A stretch of DNA of 64,000 nt from Proteobacteria bacterium UBA2363. GTDB taxonomy: Bacteria > Pseudomonadota > Gammaproteobacteria > Xanthomonadales > UBA2363. The notes below the pieces were generated by a model. The model was not told where the DNA came from, ran no database searches, and was given only the letters and a program-made list of their open reading frames with translations. Both the position numbers and the translations under genes were made by a program. Below, in pieces: positions 1-7,551 of this stretch (the stretch's first letter is position 1; each line of letters begins with the position of its first letter). The DNA lies in the NCBI GenBank assembly GCA_002344355.1, contig DDTN01000006.1:62001-126000 (forward strand), written 5' to 3'.

Positions 1-1
1 G

Positions 2-607
2 CGCCTCGGCGCGGTCTCGGGTGTCGTCCTGGATGCCGACGGCAGCACGATCCGCAACTGGTTCAGCGAGTTCGGCATCAACGCGCCGACCGAGTCGTCC
101 TGGGCCCTCGCCAGTAAGGACACCGACATCCGGACCAAGTGCCACCAGATCACTCGGCAAATGGCCAAGCTGTCCGAGGGCGCGTTCCTGCCGACCACCC
201 AGGTGTATGCCCTTGCGGGCGACAACTTCTATGACGCCCTCACCAATCATCCGGACGTCAAGCAGACCTACCTGAACTGGCAGGCAGCGGCGGAACTGCG
301 TGGAAACCTCGCTTTCGGCCAGTTCGAGTTCGGCGGAATCCGCTGGGTGAACTACCGCGGCACCGACGACGGTGCGGTGGGCGTCTCGCCGAACAGCGCC
401 CGCTTCTTCCCCGTCGGCGCCCCCGGCGTGTTCGAAGTGGCGCAGTCGCCCGGCGAGTCGTTCGAGTGGGTCAACCAGCTGGGCCGCGACATGTACGCGG
501 TGATCGTCCCGGACCGCGACCGCAACATGTTTGTGGACGTCGAGGTGTACAGCTACCCGCTGCACATCTGCACCCGCCCGCAAATGCTGCTGCGCGGCAA
601 GGTCTGA
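2..607 (+). CDS. Phage major capsid protein, lambda gpE family, 5'-truncated by window edge
   Basis: The frame is open from base 2 with no start, so only the C-terminal 201 residues are present. The fragment contains the features expected of the E-type major capsid protein: a segment on residue oxidation of target epitopes is absent, but the stretch around FEFGGIRWVNYRG, the following loop ending in ARFFPVGAPGVF and the C-terminal YPLHICTRPQMLL block match the conserved end of this family. It would build the icosahedral head with an HK97-type fold. It is followed after 40 nt by the joining-protein gene, the usual late-operon order. Family assignment is from recalled pattern, not a search. Confidence 0.85.
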   Translation, partial: RLGAVSGVVLDADGSTIRNWFSEFGINAPTESSWALASKDTDIRTKCHQITRQMAKLSEGAFLPTTQVYALAGDNFYDALTNHPDVKQTYLNWQAAAELRGNLAFGQFEFGGIRWVNYRGTDDGAVGVSPNSARFFPVGAPGVFEVAQSPGESFEWVNQLGRDMYAVIVPDRDRNMFVDVEVYSYPLHICTRPQMLLRGKV

Positions 608-647
608 GCCGAGGCCGGCCCCGGGCGACCGGGGCCGGCGCATCCGC

Positions 648-968
648 ATGACCAACAGCTTCCTGGCCCGCTTCGAGGCGCTGGCCCATGCCCGCTTTCG
701 GCGGCATGGGCTGGCCGACGAGGCGGTGTACCGCCCGGCGTCTGGCCCCGGCATCCCCTGCGGGGTCTACGTCGAACGCGCCGCCGGCCGCACCGGCGAC
801 GTCGGCCAGGTGGTGTTCGACACCACCACGGTGGAGATCCTCCGCGCCGACGTGCCGGCACCGGCGCGTCACGCGCGCATCGACCTGGCCAGCGGCGAGT
901 CCCTCCGGCTGGAGGAGCTGCAGTCGCAGGACGAGGCCAGCACCGTCTGGGTGGTGGGCAAGGCATGA
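648..968 (+). CDS. Phage head-tail joining protein, gpFII-like
   Basis: This 106-residue protein lies directly after the capsid gene and before the tail terminator, the position of lambda gpFII, which sits at the connector and joins tail to head. Length matches that family (about 105 to 120 residues). The sequence shows an N-terminal helix (LARFEALAHARF) followed by beta-rich segments (VYVERAAG, TVEILRADVP), compatible with the small beta barrel of FII. The ATG at 648 is chosen because upstream in-frame sequence overlaps the capsid gene. The stop overlaps the next start by 4 nt (ATGA), so translation is probably coupled. Assignment rests mainly on position and size. Confidence 0.6.
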   Translation: MTNSFLARFEALAHARFRRHGLADEAVYRPASGPGIPCGVYVERAAGRTGDVGQVVFDTTTVEILRADVPAPARHARIDLASGESLRLEELQSQDEASTVWVVGKA

Positions 969-1420
969 GCGGCCTGAAGGGCTTCCTGACGGACCTGGCC
1001 GCGCACCTGGGCCAGATCACCAAGGAGAACGACTGGCTCACCGACATCGGCGAGCACGTCCTGGTTGGCATCGACCTTCGAGAGCAGGACCACCTGCCCG
1101 GCATATCGATCGCCGTTCGAAGCGGCCAGCTCAGCCTCGCGGGCGAGGCCGCCCCGATCACCCGCACGGCCCTCGGGCCCAAGGCGCGCCGGGCCCGCAT
1201 CGAGCTCGCCGCGGCCATGACCTGTTCCCGCGACGACGCCCAGGGCGCCGTCCTGGACATGCTCGCCGACCTCGAGCGCGCTCTGGCGAAGTGCATCAAG
1301 CCGACGCCGGCGCGCATCATCGACGTCACCCCCGAGACCTGGGAAATGGGCGAATGGGAGGCCGGCGGCGACGTCGCCGTGCTCAACCTCAGCGCCCAGG
1401 TCGTCTACATCGCCCCCTGA
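965..1420 (+). CDS. Phage tail terminator/completion protein
   Basis: A 151-residue protein in the place of lambda gpU or gpZ, between the joining protein and the tail tube. Proteins here cap the tail at the head end and set its length. The pattern is alpha/beta: an N-terminal helical segment, a strand with HVLVGIDL, a basic central part (GPKARRARIELAAAM) and a C-terminal strand VAVLNLSAQVVYI typical of tail-terminator folds. The ATG overlaps the previous stop. An intrinsic terminator follows 24 nt after the stop, so this is the last gene before a drop in read-through. No specific family could be named with certainty. Confidence 0.5.
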   Translation: MSGLKGFLTDLAAHLGQITKENDWLTDIGEHVLVGIDLREQDHLPGISIAVRSGQLSLAGEAAPITRTALGPKARRARIELAAAMTCSRDDAQGAVLDMLADLERALAKCIKPTPARIIDVTPETWEMGEWEAGGDVAVLNLSAQVVYIAP

Positions 1421-1443
1421 TCCGGCCGTCCCGGCCATCCACC

Positions 1444-1467
1444 AGCCCCGCACCCGCGGGGCTTTTT
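1444..1467 (+). terminator. Intrinsic terminator before the tail tube gene
   Basis: A perfect 8-bp stem AGCCCCGC/GCGGGGCT with an ACCC loop is followed by a run of T. It lies between the tail terminator gene and the tail tube gene, within the late operon, so it would act as a partial terminator unless late transcription is antiterminated. Confidence 0.75.
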
Positions 1468-1485
1468 CATTGAGAGGAACACGAC

Positions 1486-2238
1486 ATGGCAGGTCTCATC
1501 TGCAGTCTCGACGTGCGCATCGCCTACGTCGACGCGGCCGGGCAGCTGACGGGCGGTGGCTACATCGGCCTGATCAACCCGGTCAACTTCACCTTCGAGC
1601 AGCCGGAGCCGGAGCGCATCCAGCGCACCAGCAACCTGCGCGACTCCTTCGGCAACGTCCTGGACGAGGTCGTCCGGCCGAACCCGGCCACCATCACCAT
1701 GGGCACCGACGAGACCGGCGACAGCCAGGTCATGGCCTGGGCCTTCTCGGGCGAGGTGACCGGCTACACGCAGTCCGGCGCCACCGTGACCGAGGCCACC
1801 ACCGCGGTCACGAAGGGCCTGTGGACGAAGCTGCCGCACCGGCAGATCAGCTCGCTGGTGGTCCAGCCGGCCGGGGGTGGTACGGCGTATGTGCTGGGCA
1901 CCGACTACATCGTCGACCTGATCGGCGGCCTGATCCTGCCCACGCAGTCCGGCGCGATCGCGACCGGCAACGTCGATGTGAGCTACACCGCCGCGGCGCT
2001 CACCGGCGACACCATCGTCGGCGGCACCGTGCCCAGCATCAGCGTGCGGATCGACGGCGAGGGCCGCAACCTGGCCACGAACGAGCCGATCCACATCGTG
2101 GTGCCCCGCGCGGTGCTGGCGGCGTCTGGCGGCCTGCCGCTGATCGGCCAGGAGTTCACCAGCTTCGAGATGGCGGGCTCGCCGATCAAGCTGCCCGGCC
2201 TGCCGCTGATCTCCATCAACAAGCCCCGGGCGGCCTGA
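1486..2238 (+). CDS. Phage major tail tube protein
   Basis: The 250-residue product is in the position of the tail tube gene, just upstream of the tape measure module. It is beta-rich with many short strands (YIGLINPVNFTFEQ, VMAWAFSGEVTGYTQ, ALTGDTIVGGTVPSISVRI), as expected for tube subunits, and its length matches siphophage tube proteins. The C-terminal part carries a second strand-rich unit. The start is well defined: AGAGGAA lies 8 to 9 nt before the ATG. It begins 19 nt after an intrinsic terminator, suggesting separately tuned expression of this highly abundant protein. The stop TGA overlaps the next ATG. Confidence 0.7.
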   Translation: MAGLICSLDVRIAYVDAAGQLTGGGYIGLINPVNFTFEQPEPERIQRTSNLRDSFGNVLDEVVRPNPATITMGTDETGDSQVMAWAFSGEVTGYTQSGATVTEATTAVTKGLWTKLPHRQISSLVVQPAGGGTAYVLGTDYIVDLIGGLILPTQSGAIATGNVDVSYTAAALTGDTIVGGTVPSISVRIDGEGRNLATNEPIHIVVPRAVLAASGGLPLIGQEFTSFEMAGSPIKLPGLPLISINKPRAA

Positions 2239-2417
2239 TGGCCCGGCGGCAGCCACCCTCGCCGCCGCCTGGCGGCGAGGTTCGCCTGCTCCGGGAGCAC
2301 TACCACCGCGGCGAGCTACTGCCCGCCGGCGCGCCGCTCCCGGACGCGCGCCCCGAAACCCTGGAATGGCTGCGCAAGCAGGGCCTCATCTCGCCTGCGC
2401 CAGTCGTCCCGGAGTGA
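2238..2417 (+). CDS. Small conserved phage protein after tail tube
   Basis: A 59-residue frame starting with the ATG that overlaps the tube stop codon (TGATG) and ending before a terminator. The pattern HYHRGELLPAGAPLP...TLEWLRKQGLI resembles a group of short phage proteins with a His-x-Gly, Pro-Gly and Ala/Glu-x-Trp-Leu-x3-Gly-Ile layout that are frequent near head and tail genes. It sits where tail assembly chaperones (lambda G/GT) are found, but it is shorter and I see no slippery heptamer linking it to a longer frame. Function unknown. Confidence 0.6.
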   Translation: MARRQPPSPPPGGEVRLLREHYHRGELLPAGAPLPDARPETLEWLRKQGLISPAPVVPE

Positions 2418-2436
2418 CCTGCGACCACAGGACCTT

Positions 2437-2460
2437 GCCCGGCTTCGGCCGGGCCTTTCT
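2437..2460 (+). terminator. Intrinsic terminator with UUCG loop before minor tail Z
   Basis: A perfect 7-bp stem GCCCGGC/GCCGGGC closed by a stable TTCG tetraloop is followed by CTTTCT. It lies between the small post-tube gene and the minor tail gene. With the hairpin at 1444-1467 it brackets the tube cistron. Confidence 0.65.
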
Positions 2461-2471
2461 GGACCCCCGTC

Positions 2472-3080
2472 ATGGCCAAGGGCGCCCGCGTGGTGATCGA
2501 CGTCTCCGGCCTTCGCCGGGCGGCCGCCCAGATCCGGGGCGTGCCCGACCGAAAGGTCAAGCAGGCGGTCCAGCGCACGCGCGCCACCCTCGTCCGCAGC
2601 CTGCGCGCCGAGACGGCCCGGCAGGTCGCCGAGAAGCAGTTGAACCTGCCAGCCCGCACCATCAGCCCGTACATCCGCGTCGACCAGGGAAGCGCCGGCG
2701 GTCTTGACTACGTGGCCGTGACCGCCAGCAACACCCGGCTTCCCCTGCAGGCCTTCCGCCCGAAGGTCAGCAAGACCAGCGGCGTCACCGTCACCACCTG
2801 GCTGGACTCCCCGGCCAAGCGCCTGCCGCATGCCTTCGTCCGCCCCGGCAAGGGCGTATGGCAGCGCATCCCGGCCCGCGCCGGCATGTCCAGCGGGCCC
2901 AGCGGCCTGGTGCATCGCCTCCCCGTGGTCGCGCGCAAGGGCCCGTCCCTGCGCCGCACCCTGCAGCCCGCCGGCCCCGGCCGCCTGGCTGCGCACCGTC
3001 GCGACGACGTGGTCGACGAACTCCTGAGCTTCGGCCGCAACGTCCTCTCCCGCGAGATCGAGCGCCAGTTGGCGCTGTGA
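2472..3080 (+). CDS. Phage minor tail protein Z-like
   Basis: The 202-residue protein is close in length and layout to lambda gpZ (192 residues), which completes the head-proximal end of the tail. The N-terminal half is a basic helix-rich region (RRAAAQIRGVPDRKVKQAV, RTRATLVRSLRAETA) followed by a beta part ending in a conserved aromatic/basic stretch (AFVRPGKGVWQR), as in the minor tail Z family. A C-terminal helix closes the protein. The ATG at 2472 follows the terminator by 11 nt. The next gene, the tape measure, starts 11 nt after its stop. Family assignment is from pattern and context. Confidence 0.65.
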   Translation: MAKGARVVIDVSGLRRAAAQIRGVPDRKVKQAVQRTRATLVRSLRAETARQVAEKQLNLPARTISPYIRVDQGSAGGLDYVAVTASNTRLPLQAFRPKVSKTSGVTVTTWLDSPAKRLPHAFVRPGKGVWQRIPARAGMSSGPSGLVHRLPVVARKGPSLRRTLQPAGPGRLAAHRRDDVVDELLSFGRNVLSREIERQLAL

Positions 3081-3091
3081 CCGAGTAGCGC

Positions 3092-6000
3092 ATGGCCCGA
3101 TCCTTCGAGGAAGTCCTTCGCATCGCCCTCCAGACGGCGGGCGAGGAGGATGTCCGCAAGCTCGCCGAAACCCTGGAGGGCCTCGGCGATGTCGGGGCGC
3201 AGTTGCGCGACCGGCTGTCGGTCCTGTTCGACGAACTGTCCCGCACCGAAGAGCTCCGCGGCGCCGCCGCCGACTACGAGCGCCTGGCCGCTGCCCAGGA
3301 GGACCTGGCTTCCGCGGTCGACCGCGCCGGCCTGCGCCTGCGCCTGGCCACCCAGCAGGAGGCCGCCGCCGCCCAGGCAGTGGACGAGCGCCGCCAGGCC
3401 CTGGAGCGCGCCAAGGCCGCCCAGGCCGACTATGCCGCGAGCGGTGAGCGCTCCGTCCAGACCGAGAAGCAGCTCGGCGAGGCGGTGCGCGCCGCCTCCC
3501 GCGAGGTCGCTGCAGCGGAGGCCGCCTGGAAGCAGAGCGGCCGGACGCTAAAGGAGGCCGGTACCGACTACGAGCGGGCCGCCGAGGCGCAGAACCGCCT
3601 GCAGCAGCGCCTGGCGCCGCTGGCCGAGCGCATCGAGCAGGCCGGGCTGAGCACCAAGGACCTCGCGACCGCCCAGGCCGAGCTTGCCCAGCGCAGCACG
3701 AACCTCGCCGCCCAGCTCGGCGACGTCGGCCAGGCCGCGCTCGAATCCGCCCGGGCGGAAGGCGAGTTCGCCGAGACCGCCCAGGAGAGCGCCGACCGCA
3801 TCCGGGACATGGTGGCGGCTTCGCTTGAGCGGGTCGACGCCGAGCGCCGTGCGGTCGAGGAGCGTCGCCGCGGCGTCCAGGTCGAGCGCGAGGCGGCCGA
3901 GGCCGTCCAGACCACCGCCGAGACCGTCGAGCGCGCCGCCGCCTCACAGGACCGGCTGGGCGCCTCCGCGCGCGCCACCCTGCAGGACCTGCAGGACTAC
4001 GAGGAGATCCTGCAGCGCGGCGCCGGCAGCGCCGAGGAACTGGCCGACCAGGAAGAGCGGCTCGACCGGCTGCGTGCCTCCGGCGCGATCTCGGTCGAGG
4101 AGTACAACGCCGCCCTCGACAAGCTGACGAAGGACGAAGAGGCGCTGGCCAAGGCCGCCGAGCGCGCCGCGAAGGAGCAGGAGAAACTCGCCCGCGAGAA
4201 CCGCGGCGTCGGCCAGTCCGCCGGCGAGGCCACAGGCCCGGTCGACCGCCTCCAAAGCACGATCCGCCGCCTGATCGCCGGCGCGGCCGGGTTCCTGACG
4301 CTGCGCAAGCTCAAGGACACCCTGGTCGACATCCTGACCACGGGCGACCGGTTCGATCGCCTGGGCCAGCAGCTCGGCGTGGTGTTCGGCGGCTTCGAGG
4401 CCGGCCAGGCCGCGCTCGGCCGCTTCCGGGAGATCGCCCGGGACGTCCCGAACTCGCTGGAGGAGGTCGTCCAGGCCGGCATCCGGCTCAAGACCCTGGG
4501 CCTCGACCCGCTCGACGGCAGCCTCGAGGCCGTCCTGAACCAGACCGCCGCCCTCGGCGGCGAGCAGGAGACGCTGCGCCGGATCAGCCTGGCGCTGGGC
4601 CAGGCCTGGGCGAAGCAGAAGCTCCAGGCGCAGGAGATCAACCAGCTGGTCGAGGCCGGCGTGCCGGTCTACGAGCTGCTGGCGCAGGCCACCGGCAAGA
4701 ACGTGGCGCAGGTGCGCCAGCTGGCCGCCGAGGGGAAGCTGGGCGCCAACGCCGTCCGGGACCTGATCGGGGCCATGGCCGAGGCGAACGAGGGGGCAGC
4801 GAAGCAAGGGGCGAACACCCTTTCGGCGCTATGGACGAAGCTCAAGGACGTCGTGGTCGAGGCCTACGACAAGATCGCCGATGCCGGTGCGCTCGAATCC
4901 GTCAAGCAGGTAATCCGCGACGTCCGGGACCGAATCGAGGAGCTGTCCGCCCGCGGCGACCTGACTCGATGGGCCGAGAGCATCGGTGCCGCCATCACTT
5001 CGACCGTTGGGTTCCTCCGCACTGCCGCGGACGCGTTCCTCAGCCTGGCCACCACCGTGGTGGGTGTCGTCGACCGGATCCGGAACAGTTTCCTGGCTGA
5101 GGCCATTGGCGAGGTGGCCTCGGCCGTTGGCCGCATGGCCGGGTTCGTCGGGCAGGGCTTGAGCGGGCTCAACAGCCTGGTGCAGCGCCTCCTGGGGATC
5201 AAGCAGCCCGCCGAGGAAGCGGCCACCGCACTCGATGACGTGAACCGCGCCCTGGCGGACCTCGAGAAGATCAACACCGCCAACGCAGAGCGCAGCATCG
5301 AGGCAGGAGAGGCAGCGCTGCAGCACGCGGAGGCGGCACTGGCCGAGGCCGACGCGCTGCTGGAACTGAATCGAGCCGAGCTGCTGGCCGAGGAGACCCG
5401 GCTGGGCGCGCTCACCACGACGCGCGACCTGACCCGCGCAGAGAAGGCGCGCCTGACCGAGCTCCAGAGCGCAGTGGCAGCACAGGAGGACTCGGTCCGC
5501 GCATTGGAAGCCGGCACGACTGCCCTGCAAGCGAACCTCTCCATGCTGCGCCAGCAGCGCCAGGCGGCTGCCGACGTCGCGCGCGAGCTGGAGCAGCAAG
5601 AGGCGAAGGCCCGACGGCTCAGCGACGCCTACGAGGAGCTGGGCATCAAGACCCGGCAGTCGCTCGATGAGGCTGCCGACCGGGCCCGTGAGAACTTCGA
5701 GGTCATCGAGAACGCCGCCCGTCGCGGCGAGGCTTCCTGGGACGACGCGCGCGCGGCATTCCAGCGCTACGCCCAGGCGGCGCGCACCGCGGTGCAGAAC
5801 AGCACCGACGCCGCCCGGGCGCAGGTCGAGGCCAACCTGGCGGCGAAGCAGTCGATCCTCGCCCTCAGCGAGGCGCAGCGCGGCGCCGGCGAGTCGGCCC
5901 GCGAGGCCCTACAGCAGCAGCTCGGTGCCCTGGAGGCGACCCGCGGCGCCGCCGCGGCGACCGCCGAGGTCCTGGCGCGTCAATTGAACGGCGCGATCGC

Positions 6001-7144
6001 GCAGCAGAGCGACAACATCGGCGCGCTCCGCGAGGAGCTTCAGCAGCTCGACGCGTTCATCCGGGCGCTCAACGGCCAGATCGACGAGGTCCGCAACCGC
6101 CTGCGCGGCGCCGGCCAGCAGGGTCAGGGCGCTGGCCAGCAGATCTCCCAGGGCATGAAGCAGGGTGCCGATGCGGCCGGCCAGATGGCGGGCGCGGCCG
6201 ATCGCGCGGGCCAGGCCGGCCTGAGCCTGGCCGACATCTACAAGGCGGTCCGCAGCGAGTTCGAGCAGCTGTCAGAGGGGGCAACACAGCTCTTCGACGC
6301 CACGGCCGCCCAGCGCTTCAAGACCCTCACCGGCAGCGTGGACGACTTCTTCCGCGCGCTGCGCCAGGCACAGGAGTTCACCAGGCAGCAGGTCGAGCAG
6401 GAAAAGATCCTGATCGAGACCCAGATCAGGGGCTACGAGAATCTGACCGAGGCCCGGATCCGCTCGATGCTGGAGACCGGGCGCACGGCCGAAGGGCTCG
6501 AGCGCGCTGCCGCGCGCGTGGAGCAGACGTTCAAGCTCATGGGCGAGGAGGACCTCTCCCGGCTCCGGTCGGCGCTGTCCAGCGCCGCCGGCGAGTTGCG
6601 CCGGATCGACGACGCCAGCAAGAGCGCCAAGGCCAGCCTGGAGGCGCTCAGCGACGAGTTCCGGCGGAATGCCCTGCAGCGTGCGAACGACCAGGAGGCG
6701 CTGGCCAAGATCGAGTTCCAGAACCAGTTGAAGCGGATCAAGGAGCTGGAGGAGCAGGGCGGCGCCTCCGCGCGCGCCCAGGCCGAGGAAGCCCGCCGGC
6801 TCGCGCGCCAGGAGCACGAGGCGCGCCTGGCTGAGATCCGCGCGGAGGAGCAGGAACGGAAGGAAGCTGATCGCCGCGCCGCCGACGATAAGCGGCGCCA
6901 GTCTGGCAGCAACACCGGCGGCAGCGCGTCCTCGTCCCCCGGCCCTGCCGGCGCGGGCGGTCAGGGCGGTGGCCTTGCGCCAGCGGCCAGCGGCGGATCG
7001 AACGTCACCATCAACATCGCCGGGCTTCCGCCCTTCCAGCTCGGTGTCCGGTCGCCTCAGGACGCAGACACCCTCCGGCAGGTGATCGAGCAACTCACCC
7101 GGGCCGGTCGCAACAGCGGCTTCGGCGGGAGCATTGGTCGATGA
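3092..7144 (+). CDS. Phage tail tape measure protein
   Basis: At 1350 residues this is the longest gene and sets tail length by acting as a ruler inside the tube. Residues about 20 to 380 are an almost uninterrupted coiled coil rich in Ala, Glu, Gln and Arg. Residues about 400 to 600 match the tape-measure N-terminal domain found in many lambdoid and Mu-like phages (TTGDRFDRLGQQLGVVFGG, QAWAKQKLQAQEINQLVEAG, GKLGANAVRDLIGAM). A more hydrophobic part (about 630 to 700) may be the membrane-active segment. More coiled coil (about 710 to 1260) and a Gly/Ser-rich linker precede the C-terminus. The stop overlaps the next start by 4 nt. Confidence 0.93.
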   Translation: MARSFEEVLRIALQTAGEEDVRKLAETLEGLGDVGAQLRDRLSVLFDELSRTEELRGAAADYERLAAAQEDLASAVDRAGLRLRLATQQEAAAAQAVDERRQALERAKAAQADYAASGERSVQTEKQLGEAVRAASREVAAAEAAWKQSGRTLKEAGTDYERAAEAQNRLQQRLAPLAERIEQAGLSTKDLATAQAELAQRSTNLAAQLGDVGQAALESARAEGEFAETAQESADRIRDMVAASLERVDAERRAVEERRRGVQVEREAAEAVQTTAETVERAAASQDRLGASARATLQDLQDYEEILQRGAGSAEELADQEERLDRLRASGAISVEEYNAALDKLTKDEEALAKAAERAAKEQEKLARENRGVGQSAGEATGPVDRLQSTIRRLIAGAAGFLTLRKLKDTLVDILTTGDRFDRLGQQLGVVFGGFEAGQAALGRFREIARDVPNSLEEVVQAGIRLKTLGLDPLDGSLEAVLNQTAALGGEQETLRRISLALGQAWAKQKLQAQEINQLVEAGVPVYELLAQATGKNVAQVRQLAAEGKLGANAVRDLIGAMAEANEGAAKQGANTLSALWTKLKDVVVEAYDKIADAGALESVKQVIRDVRDRIEELSARGDLTRWAESIGAAITSTVGFLRTAADAFLSLATTVVGVVDRIRNSFLAEAIGEVASAVGRMAGFVGQGLSGLNSLVQRLLGIKQPAEEAATALDDVNRALADLEKINTANAERSIEAGEAALQHAEAALAEADALLELNRAELLAEETRLGALTTTRDLTRAEKARLTELQSAVAAQEDSVRALEAGTTALQANLSMLRQQRQAAADVARELEQQEAKARRLSDAYEELGIKTRQSLDEAADRARENFEVIENAARRGEASWDDARAAFQRYAQAARTAVQNSTDAARAQVEANLAAKQSILALSEAQRGAGESAREALQQQLGALEATRGAAAATAEVLARQLNGAIAQQSDNIGALREELQQLDAFIRALNGQIDEVRNRLRGAGQQGQGAGQQISQGMKQGADAAGQMAGAADRAGQAGLSLADIYKAVRSEFEQLSEGATQLFDATAAQRFKTLTGSVDDFFRALRQAQEFTRQQVEQEKILIETQIRGYENLTEARIRSMLETGRTAEGLERAAARVEQTFKLMGEEDLSRLRSALSSAAGELRRIDDASKSAKASLEALSDEFRRNALQRANDQEALAKIEFQNQLKRIKELEEQGGASARAQAEEARRLARQEHEARLAEIRAEEQERKEADRRAADDKRRQSGSNTGGSASSSPGPAGAGGQGGGLAPAASGGSNVTINIAGLPPFQLGVRSPQDADTLRQVIEQLTRAGRNSGFGGSIGR

Positions 7145-7551
7145 GCATCACCATCGGTTCGGTCGTGCTCGACGGCGCGAGCCTGCCCGTGTGGGTCGAC
7201 GAGTTCGGCCGCGGCAGCGACCTGGTCGGTCAGGTCGAGAGCGTGTCGATCACCGGCGCGCTGGTGATCCAGGCCTCGGCGCAGCAGGCCGGGCGCCGCC
7301 TGACGTTGCAGGGCCGCCGCGAGGGCAACCGCGTCATCGGCGCCGTCAGCCGCGCCGAGCTGAATGCGCTGCGTGCACTCTCCCAGGTCCCGGACGCGAC
7401 CTACACCGTCGTCCTGCACGACGGCCGTGAGTTCGAGGCGATGTTCCGACGCACCGACGGCCCGGCCGTCGAGGGCGAGGACGTGCTCGACCAGCAGCCG
7501 GTCGACGCCGGCGACTACCTCATCCCCACCATCCGCATGGTCCTCGTCTGA
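7141..7551 (+). CDS. Small distal tail protein
   Basis: A 136-residue beta-rich protein immediately after the tape measure, with a 4-nt overlap (ATGA) and a 1-nt overlap with the next gene. Position suggests a distal tail or hub component comparable with lambda gpM or gpL. Motifs visible are a short opening strand MSITIGSVVLDG, VSITGALVIQAS and TVVLHDGREFEAMFRR, which resemble the tube-like beta sandwich of distal tail proteins. No further family could be recognised. Confidence 0.55.
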   Translation: MSITIGSVVLDGASLPVWVDEFGRGSDLVGQVESVSITGALVIQASAQQAGRRLTLQGRREGNRVIGAVSRAELNALRALSQVPDATYTVVLHDGREFEAMFRRTDGPAVEGEDVLDQQPVDAGDYLIPTIRMVLV

